From NCBI GenBank assembly GCA_016183985.1, contig JACPDN010000010.1, positions 62,001 through 126,000 on the forward strand: a DNA stretch of 64,000 bases. Direction: 5' to 3'. This document shows, one piece after another, positions 19,028 through 26,444 of the stretch. This stretch comes from Pseudomonadota bacterium (GTDB lineage: Bacteria; Pseudomonadota; Alphaproteobacteria; Dongiales; Dongiaceae). The notes below the pieces were generated by a model. That model made no database searches. It was not told the origin of the DNA and worked only from the letters and a program-made list of their open reading frames with translations. How positions within the stretch are numbered: the first letter of the stretch is position 1; each line of letters begins with the position of its first letter. The position numbers and the translations under genes are program-made.

Positions 19028-19954
19028 ATGAGCGACATACCATCTAGAAACGGCGCGGCCGAAGAATCGGGTAAACCGCGCCTGGGTTTCAAAGGCCTGA
19101 TGCGCCTCTTCCGCAGGAAGGCCAGTGGCGAAAACGCCTTGCGCGACGCCATCGAGGAATTGATCGAGGAATCGGAAGCCGGCGATGACGGCGAGGCGCC
19201 GCTCGATTCCAATGAATCCTCCCTGCTGCTCAATGTCCTGAAACTCGGCGACCTCACGGCTTACGACGTCATGGTGCCGCGCGCCGACATCAAGGCAGCC
19301 CCTGAGGATATCGACCTCAAAGGCATCATCCAGATGGTGCGCGAGTTCGGCCATTCGCGCCTGCCGATCTATCGCGAGGATCTCGACGACATCGTCGGCA
19401 TCGTCCATGCCAAGGACGTGCTTGGCTTCTTCGCTGATCAGGAGAAATTCCAGCTGAAGAAGATTCTGCGCGAGCCGATGTTCATCTCACCCTCGATCCC
19501 CGTGCTCGATTTGCTGCTGCAGATGCGCCACGGCCGCGCCCATATGGCGCTGGTGGTCGACGAATATGGCGGCATCGACGGCATCGTCACCATCGAGGAT
19601 CTGGTCGAGGAAATCATCGGCGAGATCGAGGACGAGCATGACGTGGTGAAGGGCCCACATCTGGTGAGCCGCCCTGACGGCACGCTGCTCGCCGACGCCC
19701 GCACCCCGATCGACACCTTCGAGGAGAAAGTGGGGCCAGTCCTCACCGAAGAAGAGCGCGAGGCGGATATCGATACGCTGGGCGGCCTCGTCATGTCCTT
19801 GACCGACCGTGTGCCGTTGCGCGGCGAGCTCGTCACGCATTCATCCGGCATCACCTTCGAGGTGCTGGATGCCGATCCGCGGCGCATCAAGCGCCTGCGC
19901 GTGCGCAACGTCCCCGACCTCACAAATGCGCCGGAACCGGCCGCAAAGGACTAA
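19028..19954 (+). CDS. corC: CBS-domain transporter-associated protein, CorC/HlyC type
   Basis: 308 aa cytoplasmic protein. Two CBS domains (about 70-190) begin with YDVMVPRADIKAAPEDIDL and include HMALVVDEYGGIDGIVTIEDLVEEIIGEIEDE, followed by a CorC_HlyC C-terminal domain. The family is linked to magnesium/cobalt efflux. ATG 19028 has GAGCAGG upstream; a longer frame starting within ybeY is rejected. lnt follows four bases after the stop, a conserved neighbour pair. Confidence 0.92.
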   Translation: MSDIPSRNGAAEESGKPRLGFKGLMRLFRRKASGENALRDAIEELIEESEAGDDGEAPLDSNESSLLLNVLKLGDLTAYDVMVPRADIKAAPEDIDLKGIIQMVREFGHSRLPIYREDLDDIVGIVHAKDVLGFFADQEKFQLKKILREPMFISPSIPVLDLLLQMRHGRAHMALVVDEYGGIDGIVTIEDLVEEIIGEIEDEHDVVKGPHLVSRPDGTLLADARTPIDTFEEKVGPVLTEEEREADIDTLGGLVMSLTDRVPLRGELVTHSSGITFEVLDADPRRIKRLRVRNVPDLTNAPEPAAKD

Positions 19955-19958
19955 TTCC

Positions 19959-21506
19959 ATGCAGTTGATGGCGCGGCTTAACGCCTGGGTCGGCGGGCTC
20001 GAGGGTTGGCGCCGGCGTGGCTATGCGGCACTCATGGGCGCCGTCTCGGCGGCCGGCTTCGCCCCGGTGCATTTTGCCCCGGCGATGCTGGTCTCGCTGA
20101 TCTTCCTCTATTGGCTGATCCAGGCGGCGCCGACGCGGCGGCGCGCCTTCAACGTTGCCTGGTTCTGGGGCTTTGGCCATTTCATCGCCGGCAATCTGTG
20201 GATCGCCAATTCCTTCATGATCGATGCGGCCCGCTTCGGCTGGATGATGCCGCCGGTGATTTCAGGGCTCGCCGCGTTCCTGGCGCTTTATGCGGGCCTC
20301 ACGGGCCTCGTGGTGTGGCGTCGCGGCGATCTTTCGCCCGGCCGCATCATTGCCTTTGCCGCCATCTGGACCATCGGCGAATGGCTGCGGAGCCATGTGC
20401 TCACCGGCTATGCCTGGAACCTCACCGCTTATGTCTGGGATTGGCGCCCGGCCATGATGCAATCGGCGGCCCTTTGGGGCAGCTGGGGGCTCGGCCTCGT
20501 CACCACCGCCATCTTTACCTTGCCGGCGTCGCTCGCCGCGCCTGAGCGAAAGCGCGCGCGCACTGCCTGCATCGGTGCCATCGCAGCACTGGCCGTGCTG
20601 TTTATCGGCGGTGAATGGCGCCTTGCGGGCGATACGGGTGCGCATGTGCCGGGCATCAAGCTGCGCATCGTGCAGGCCAATGTCAGCCAGAAGGAAAAGC
20701 TCGAGGGCGGTTTCCGCGAGCAGCATTTCCTGAAGCATCTGGAACTCACCCGCAATACGCCGGGACTTGATAAGATCACCCATGTGATCTGGCCGGAATC
20801 CTCAATTCCCTTCCTGATCGACCGCGAACCGGCGCTGCGACAGATGAGCGCAGCCATCGTGCCGCCGAACGGTGCGCTGCTCGCCGGCACCATCCGCGGC
20901 GCACCGTCGAGTGGCGATCTGGAGCAAGTCTGGAATTCGCTGGTCGTGCTGGACGGCAGCGGTGCGATGCGTGCGACCGCCGACAAGGCGCATCTGGTGC
21001 CGCTCGGCGAATATGTCCCGATGCGCAAGCTGTTCCCGTTCATCAGCAAGCTGACACCGGGTGCGATGGACTTCTCGGCAGCCCCCGGCCCTGTGACAAT
21101 TCCGATCCCGGGCGCTCCCGATGTCGGGCCGTCGATTTGCTACGAGGTTATTTTCCCCGGCGCGGTTGTAGATGAGACGAAGCGGCCCGGCTGGCTGGTG
21201 AACATCACCAATGACGGCTGGTTCGGCAATTCGACCGGCCCCTATCAGCATTTCGCCACCGCCCGCTATCGTGCGGTGGAGGAAGGCATTCCTCTGGTTC
21301 GCGCCGCAAATACAGGGATTTCTGGCGTCATCGACGCATTTGGGCGCGTTGAAACACAATCGAAGCTCGGTGAAATCGCTGTCATCGACGCTGAATTGCC
21401 CCAAGCACTGCCGCCGACCTATTTCGCGCGTTTTGGCCTAGTAATCCCAGCATTACTCGTGCTCATAGCACTCATTCCTATGGCCCGGAGACGCCGTTCT
21501 GCGTAG
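19959..21506 (+). CDS. lnt: Apolipoprotein N-acyltransferase
   Basis: 515 aa inner-membrane enzyme that adds the third acyl chain to lipoproteins. About six N-terminal membrane segments (to about residue 205) precede a periplasmic nitrilase-like domain. Catalytic triad positions are visible: IWPESSIPF (Glu), DKAHLVPLGEY (Lys) and GPSICYEVIFP (Cys), then NITNDGWFGNSTGPYQH. A final membrane segment closes the protein. Confidence 0.95.
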   Translation: MQLMARLNAWVGGLEGWRRRGYAALMGAVSAAGFAPVHFAPAMLVSLIFLYWLIQAAPTRRRAFNVAWFWGFGHFIAGNLWIANSFMIDAARFGWMMPPVISGLAAFLALYAGLTGLVVWRRGDLSPGRIIAFAAIWTIGEWLRSHVLTGYAWNLTAYVWDWRPAMMQSAALWGSWGLGLVTTAIFTLPASLAAPERKRARTACIGAIAALAVLFIGGEWRLAGDTGAHVPGIKLRIVQANVSQKEKLEGGFREQHFLKHLELTRNTPGLDKITHVIWPESSIPFLIDREPALRQMSAAIVPPNGALLAGTIRGAPSSGDLEQVWNSLVVLDGSGAMRATADKAHLVPLGEYVPMRKLFPFISKLTPGAMDFSAAPGPVTIPIPGAPDVGPSICYEVIFPGAVVDETKRPGWLVNITNDGWFGNSTGPYQHFATARYRAVEEGIPLVRAANTGISGVIDAFGRVETQSKLGEIAVIDAELPQALPPTYFARFGLVIPALLVLIALIPMARRRRSA

Positions 21507-21607
21507 AATAGGTCAGTTCTTCATCCCACGGTTGAGCGCTGAAAAGACCCCTATCTACGGGAATAGACGAAGCAATTGACCCGCCTTGTTTGGTATGACA
21601 AGACAAA

Positions 21608-21624
21608 ACCGTCAGCGTGACGGT
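21608..21624. promoter_or_regulatory. Perfect dyad upstream of the XRE regulator
   Basis: ACCGTCA-GCG-TGACGGT is a perfect 7-bp inverted repeat about 140 bases before the XRE start. Perfect dyads of this size are common operators of XRE repressors. The 255-base lnt-xre gap otherwise contains no supported gene. Confidence 0.4.
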
Positions 21625-21761
21625 AGAGACTGCGAAACGCCGGGAAACGACTGAGACAAATACTTGTCCAGTGGCGGATTGCAGAGCGGGAAACAAGCTG
21701 CGGCGGTCTGGATCACGCATAGACGATCACACACCGCTGGCTCGAGGAGAGTGAGAGAGAA

Positions 21762-22253
21762 ATGGCAAAAGCGACCAAGCAAGGGAGCGCCCCGAAAGGA
21801 CGTAAATCGTCCGGCCGTATGGCTAGCAAGGGCTTCCCCAACCCGATCGACGTTCATGTCGGCCAGCGCATCCGGCTGCGCCGCACGTTGCTCGGGATGA
21901 GTCAGGAAAAGCTTGGCGAGGCGATCGGCCTCACCTTCCAGCAGGTACAGAAATATGAGCGCGGCGCCAATCGCGTCGGCTCCAGCCGTCTCTTCGATCT
22001 CGGCCGCGTGCTCGATGTGCCGATTTCCTATTTCTTCGAAGACATGCCGAATGCGGTCCAGGAGAAGAGCCCGTCGAAACTGATGGGCGTCGCGACCCCG
22101 GCCCCGGTCGATTACGAGCCGGATCCCATGGCCAAGCGCGAGACGCTGGAACTGGTCCGCGCCTATTACAAGATTCCCCAGGCTTCGGTGAGAAAGCGTA
22201 TCTTCGAGCTGACCAAGTCGCTGGCCAAGAGCTCCGCTGCCGACGAAGACTGA
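21762..22253 (+). CDS. XRE-family helix-turn-helix regulator next to metK
   Basis: 163 aa. After a basic, low-complexity N-terminus (about 25 residues) comes a Cro/C1-type HTH: VGQRIRLRRTLLGMSQEKLGEAIGLTFQQVQKYERGANRVGSSRLFDLGRVLDVPISYFFED. The C-terminal tail has an amphipathic helical stretch. This type of regulator between lnt and metK is recurrent in alphaproteobacteria (established synteny). Preceded by GAGAGTGAGAGAGAA. Its target may be itself or metK. Confidence 0.9.
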   Translation: MAKATKQGSAPKGRKSSGRMASKGFPNPIDVHVGQRIRLRRTLLGMSQEKLGEAIGLTFQQVQKYERGANRVGSSRLFDLGRVLDVPISYFFEDMPNAVQEKSPSKLMGVATPAPVDYEPDPMAKRETLELVRAYYKIPQASVRKRIFELTKSLAKSSAADED

Positions 22254-22270
22254 GGCCCGTCTTAGCAGGG

Positions 22271-22361
22271 TTGGCCGAAAAGGCCGGAAAAGGCCCGTTT
22301 TGGGCCAATTCCACACCCGGCGGGGCGATTAAAACCTGCTTGACCGGGGAATCCCGGTCAA
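22271..22361 (+). other. Array of hairpins between xre and metK
   Basis: GGCC-GAAAA-GGCC (22273-22285), GGCCC-GTTTT-GGGCC (22292-22306) and TTGACCGGG-GAAT-CCCGGTCAA (22340-22361) follow each other. TTGGCC at 22271 can also pair with GGCCAA at 22303, an alternative to the first two hairpins. A terminator follows directly. Confidence 0.5.
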
Positions 22362-22366
22362 CCATG

Positions 22367-22395
22367 ATCCCGGCCGCACCGCGGCCGGGATTTTT
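22367..22395 (+). terminator. Strong Rho-independent terminator before metK
   Basis: ATCCCGGCCGC (22367-22377), three-base loop, GCGGCCGGGAT (22381-22391) and a T-run. It ends the XRE transcript or acts in the metK leader. Confidence 0.85.
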
Positions 22396-22509
22396 GTTGT
22401 CCGACTCAGGGATTTGCCCCAGGGAACCACCCTGCCGGGATCACCCCTCGAACGCCCCTCCCGCAGCACGTGAACTTGTCGAACCTTTATCTTTGCGGGA
22501 ATTAGCCTC

Positions 22510-23679
22510 GTGTCCAAATCCTCCTATCTTTTTACCAGTGAAAGTGTGTCCGAAGGCCATCCGGACAAAGTCTGCGATCGCATCTCCGACAGCATCGTCG
22601 ATCTCTATCTGGGCGCGCAGCCCGACGCGCGCGTCGCCTGCGAAACCCTGGCCACGACCAACAAGGTCGTGCTGGCCGGCGAAGTGCGCGGCCCCGCCTC
22701 GATCACCCATGACAAGCTGATCGAAGCCGCCCGCCGCGCCATCAAGGAGATCGGCTACGAGCAGGACGGTTTCCACTGGAAGACCGCCGACATCGAATGC
22801 TACGTGCACTCGCAATCGGCCGACATCGCCCAGGGCGTCGACGCCGCCGGCAACAAGGATGAAGGTGCCGGCGACCAGGGCATCATGTTCGGCTACGCCT
22901 GTAAGGAAACGCCGGAACTGATGCCGGCGCCGCTGCAGTATTCGCACCAGATTCTGAAATTGATGGCGGAGGATCGCCACAGCGGCAAGGTGAAGGGCTT
23001 CGGCCCCGACGCCAAGAGCCAGGTGACGCTCGCTTACGAAAACGGCAAGCCGGTGAGGGCGACATCGGTCGTCGTTTCGACCCAGCATGCCGAAGACCTC
23101 GATCAGAAACAGGTGCGCGACCTCGTGCGTCCTTATGTCGAGAAAGTCCTGCCCAAGGGCTGGTTCCCGAAGGAGGAAGAATTCTACGTCAACCCGACCG
23201 GCAAGTTCGTGATCGGCGGTCCGGATGGCGATGCTGGTCTGACCGGCCGCAAGATCATCGTCGACACCTACGGCGGCGCCTCGCCCCATGGCGGCGGTGC
23301 GTTCAGCGGCAAGGATCCGACCAAGGTCGACCGGTCGGCAGCCTATGCCGCGCGCTACCTCGCCAAGAACGTGGTCGCCGCGGGTTACGCCGAGAAATGC
23401 GTCATTCAGGTGGCCTATGCGATCGGCGTGTCGAAGCCGCTCTCGGTCTATGTGAACACCTACGGCACCGGCAATGTCGATGAAGAGAAGCTGGTGCGCG
23501 CGATCGGCGAGGTGATGGACCTCAGCCCCCGCGGCATCCGCCAGCATCTTGGCCTCAACAAGCCGATCTACACCCGCACCTCGTCCTACGGCCATTTCGG
23601 CCGCGAGCCGGACGCCGATGGCGGCTTCTCCTGGGAGAAGCTCGACCTCGTCGCCAAGCTCCAGGCGGCGATGGCGTAG
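22510..23679 (+). CDS. metK: S-adenosylmethionine synthase
   Basis: 389 aa cytoplasmic enzyme making SAM from ATP and methionine. Three-domain signature: [14 protein letters not shown] at the N-terminus, [21 protein letters not shown], and the glycine-rich loop [19 protein letters not shown]. The start is GTG 22510, directly before [11 protein letters not shown]. The leader upstream contains the hairpin array and terminator. trmB follows 20 bases later. Confidence 0.97.
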   Translation: MSKSSYLFTSESVSEGHPDKVCDRISDSIVDLYLGAQPDARVACETLATTNKVVLAGEVRGPASITHDKLIEAARRAIKEIGYEQDGFHWKTADIECYVHSQSADIAQGVDAAGNKDEGAGDQGIMFGYACKETPELMPAPLQYSHQILKLMAEDRHSGKVKGFGPDAKSQVTLAYENGKPVRATSVVVSTQHAEDLDQKQVRDLVRPYVEKVLPKGWFPKEEEFYVNPTGKFVIGGPDGDAGLTGRKIIVDTYGGASPHGGGAFSGKDPTKVDRSAAYAARYLAKNVVAAGYAEKCVIQVAYAIGVSKPLSVYVNTYGTGNVDEEKLVRAIGEVMDLSPRGIRQHLGLNKPIYTRTSSYGHFGREPDADGGFSWEKLDLVAKLQAAMA

Positions 23680-23699
23680 CGCCTTACGGACGAACGTCG

Positions 23700-24413
23700 A
23701 TGACCGACAAAAACGCCGCGGCACCGGAGAACACCGGGCCGCGGCGAAACTTTTATGGCCGCCGCCAGGGCCGACCCTTGCGCGAGAACCGCAAGAAGTT
23801 GATGGAAACGCTGCTGCCTTCCATCACGGTGACCGTGCGCCCGAATGAAACGATCGATCCGGCGGCTTTGTTCGCGACGCCCAGGGATGAATACTGGCTG
23901 GAGATCGGCTTTGGCGGCGGCGAGCATCTGGCCGCCCAGGCCAAGGCAAACCCGCAGGCCGGCCTCATCGGCTGCGAAATTTTCTTGAACGGCATCGCCT
24001 CGGCATTGTCGCATATCGATACCGACAAGCTGGACAATGTGCGCATCTATCCGGAAGACGTGCGCGATCTGCTGCCGGCCTTGAAGCCGCAATCTTTCGA
24101 CAAGATCTTCTTGTTGTTCCCGGACCCCTGGCACAAGGCGCGCCATGCAAACCGCCGCTTCGTGAACCAGGCCAATCTCGACATCGTGGCGAGCCTCTTG
24201 AAGCCCGGCGGTGAATTCCGAGTGGGGAGCGACGATCCCGTCTATATCGGCTGGTCGCTTGCCCACACCACGCGTCATCCGGCCTTCAAATGGCAGGCCG
24301 AGAGTGCCGCCGATTGGGCGGTGCGTCCCGCCGACTGGCCCCCCACGCGCTACGAACAAAAAGCCATCCGCCAAGGCCGCGTGCCGCATTACTTCAGGTT
24401 CAAGCGGGTTTAA
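23700..24413 (+). CDS. trmB: tRNA (guanine-N7-)-methyltransferase
   Basis: 237 aa SAM-dependent enzyme forming m7G46 in tRNAs. Motifs: LEIGFGGGEHLA (SAM binding), FLLFPDPWHKARHANRRFVN (catalytic region, PDPWxKxRHxKRR type) and the C-terminal TRYEQKAIRQGRVPHYFRF. It consumes the SAM produced by the preceding metK product. Confidence 0.95.
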   Translation: MTDKNAAAPENTGPRRNFYGRRQGRPLRENRKKLMETLLPSITVTVRPNETIDPAALFATPRDEYWLEIGFGGGEHLAAQAKANPQAGLIGCEIFLNGIASALSHIDTDKLDNVRIYPEDVRDLLPALKPQSFDKIFLLFPDPWHKARHANRRFVNQANLDIVASLLKPGGEFRVGSDDPVYIGWSLAHTTRHPAFKWQAESAADWAVRPADWPPTRYEQKAIRQGRVPHYFRFKRV

Positions 24414-24507
24414 AGGCCGCCGATCATCGCAGCGCGATCGCTGTTGCGCGCGTTCTTGTTTTGTGCAAATACTCTCTTTACGATTAAATCTTAATCATAG
24501 GCGCGCA

Positions 24508-25410
24508 ATGACGGCAGTAGATGCTTCGGCAGATGCCGAGTGGCAGTTCATTGAAGGACGCAGCCTCGTATATGGCCTTGTCGGTCCGCGAGACTTGCCT
24601 GAGGGCGTTCGGCTGTTGGAGCTTTCTGCCGCGCAAAATCACCCAAAAGCGCTCAGGCAATTGGCTTTGATGCACTTCTATGGCTCTCACTTTCCCAGAG
24701 ACCCGGAGCGTGGCCGAACTTTGCTGGAGCAGTCGGCGACGCTTGGCGACACGGAGGCGATGGTGGGCCTTGGCAATTGGCTCCTCAGCAATGCCTTCGG
24801 TGGAGCGGATCGTACTGCTGCCATGGCTTGGTTTCGCAAGGCCGCTGACGCCGGAGACGAAGATGGTCAATTCCATGTGGGATTAATGCACGAAGCAGTT
24901 GGTGATTTTACCGAGGCAGCGACGTGGTACCAAATGGCGTCCAATGTTAGTAGCGACGCAGTTTGCGCGCTTGCGGCACTTCTTGCCGACGGCAAAGGCG
25001 TTCCACAGGACATTGAAGAGGCCTGTCGGCTTTATGACTGGGCTGGCGATGAACTTCAGGATCCTTGGGGCTATTATGGGTGGGCACGCCTGCACGACGA
25101 TCCGAAATATGGGCGACAAGATCTCTCAGAAGCCGCCGGCATTTATTATATGGCTGCCGATGATGGCGTTGCATTGGCGCAGTTGCGCTATGCGGAGCTC
25201 GCTGAACTCGGCCATGGCGTCCCCGACGAGAAGTACGACGCCTATGTCTGGACGCGTGTCGCGATGGAGCATCTGCCGAAAGAAGAGATGGCACGCGCCG
25301 AGGCGACTTTGGCACGCGTGAAGAAGAAGCTGTGGTTTTGGCAATTGCGCGCCGCCGAGAAGCAGGCGAAATCTACGATCGCCTTTCTCAAACCGCTTCG
25401 GCGGTGCTGA
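24508..25410 (+). CDS. Sel1-repeat (TPR-like) protein
   Basis: 300 aa with about five Sel1-like repeats, for example ALRQLALMHFYGSHFPRDPERGRTLLEQSATLGDTEA and CALAALLADGKGVPQDIEEACRLYDWA. No signal peptide or membrane segment. The repeats form an alpha-solenoid for protein-protein contacts; the partner is unknown. Codon use and composition are less GC-rich than the neighbours (many T/A third positions), and the upstream 94 bases are AT-rich. It interrupts the usual trmB-rimP-nusA order. Confidence 0.82.
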   Translation: MTAVDASADAEWQFIEGRSLVYGLVGPRDLPEGVRLLELSAAQNHPKALRQLALMHFYGSHFPRDPERGRTLLEQSATLGDTEAMVGLGNWLLSNAFGGADRTAAMAWFRKAADAGDEDGQFHVGLMHEAVGDFTEAATWYQMASNVSSDAVCALAALLADGKGVPQDIEEACRLYDWAGDELQDPWGYYGWARLHDDPKYGRQDLSEAAGIYYMAADDGVALAQLRYAELAELGHGVPDEKYDAYVWTRVAMEHLPKEEMARAEATLARVKKKLWFWQLRAAEKQAKSTIAFLKPLRRC

Positions 25411-25466
25411 AAGAAACTCGTGGATGGTACGCCTTCGCGTGCCATGACGATGGGGGTGTATCGCGC

Positions 25467-26285
25467 TTACGCCGCGAGCTGCCAGTAGATGTCCTTTGGC
25501 GACAACGTGAAGATTTCAACGCCGGTGTCGGTGACGCCGACCGAGTGTTCGAACTGCGCTGAGAGGGACTGATCGCGCGTCACAGTCGTCCAGCCATCGC
25601 CGAGGATCTTCACGTCGGCTTTGCCGGCATTGAGCATCGGTTCGATGGTGAAGATCATGCCGGGTTCCAGCACGACGCCGGTGCCGGGCTTGCCGTAATG
25701 CAAGACCTGCGGTGCGTCGTGGAAGACGCGGCCGACGCCGTGGCCACAGAAATCCTCGACCACCGAGAAGCGGTTCTTCTTCGCCAGCGTTTCGATGGCG
25801 TTGCCGACATCGCCCAATGTATTGCCGGGCTTCACCGCGGCAATGCCTGCCATCAGCGATTGATAGGTGACGTCACAGAGGCGGCGCGCCTTCACGCTGG
25901 CCTGGCCCACCAGATACATGCGGCTGGAATCGCCGTGCCAGCCGTCGACCAGGGGCGTCACGTCGATATTGAGAATGTCGCCCTCGGCCAACGTCTTCTT
26001 GTCGGAGGGAATGCCGTGCGTCACCACATGGTTCACGGAAATGCAGCTGGCGTGCTGGTAGCCCTTATAGCCGATCGTCGCCGGCACGCCGCCATGATCG
26101 CGCATGAAGGTCTCACACAATTTATCCAGAGCGGCGGTGGTCATGCCTGGACGCACATGCGTGCCGATGAAATCCAATGTCTCGGCAGCAAGGCGCCCGG
26201 CCCGGCGCATGCCGTCGAACCCCTCCGCATCATGGAGCGGAATGGAGCGGTTATTCATGTCGCGTTGCGCGGATAGTTTCATCAT
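25467..26285 (-). CDS. map: Methionine aminopeptidase, type I
   Basis: 272 aa metalloenzyme removing the initiator methionine. Metal ligands in NIDVTPLVDGWHGDSSRMY, the HGVGRVFHDAP histidine, FTIEPML and the final glutamate in SAQFEHSVGVT are all visible. The start at 26285 gives the longest form; the ATG at 26258 (263 aa) is equally plausible as neither has a clear ribosome binding site. Divergent from the helicase gene. Confidence 0.95.
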   Translation of the reverse strand: MMKLSAQRDMNNRSIPLHDAEGFDGMRRAGRLAAETLDFIGTHVRPGMTTAALDKLCETFMRDHGGVPATIGYKGYQHASCISVNHVVTHGIPSDKKTLAEGDILNIDVTPLVDGWHGDSSRMYLVGQASVKARRLCDVTYQSLMAGIAAVKPGNTLGDVGNAIETLAKKNRFSVVEDFCGHGVGRVFHDAPQVLHYGKPGTGVVLEPGMIFTIEPMLNAGKADVKILGDGWTTVTRDQSLSAQFEHSVGVTDTGVEIFTLSPKDIYWQLAA

Positions 26286-26344
26286 GAGGCTTATCTAAGA
26301 CTGATCGCGGGGAAGGTCAATGAAGCTGGTCCCCGTCATATTGG

Positions 26345-26379
26345 GCCGTCATGCCCAGGCTTGACCCGGGGATGACGGC
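26345..26379. repeat. Family A repeat, half unit
   Basis: GCCGTCATGCCCAGGCTTGA...CCCGGGGATGACGGC, an imperfect 35-base palindrome equivalent to one arm of the full family A element. It lies in the map/helicase divergent gap. Confidence 0.7.
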
Positions 26380-26444
26380 GTTCTCTGGGCCAGTCTTCGC
26401 CGCCCTTGCAATCCATCCCTTCCCGGGCCAATTCTGGTTGGACC

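Noticed and set aside
22254-22509. SAM riboswitch upstream of metK
   Set aside because: The hairpins do not show the conserved SAM-II, SAM-I or SAM/SAH core sequences I know; only a termination switch of unknown type remains possible.
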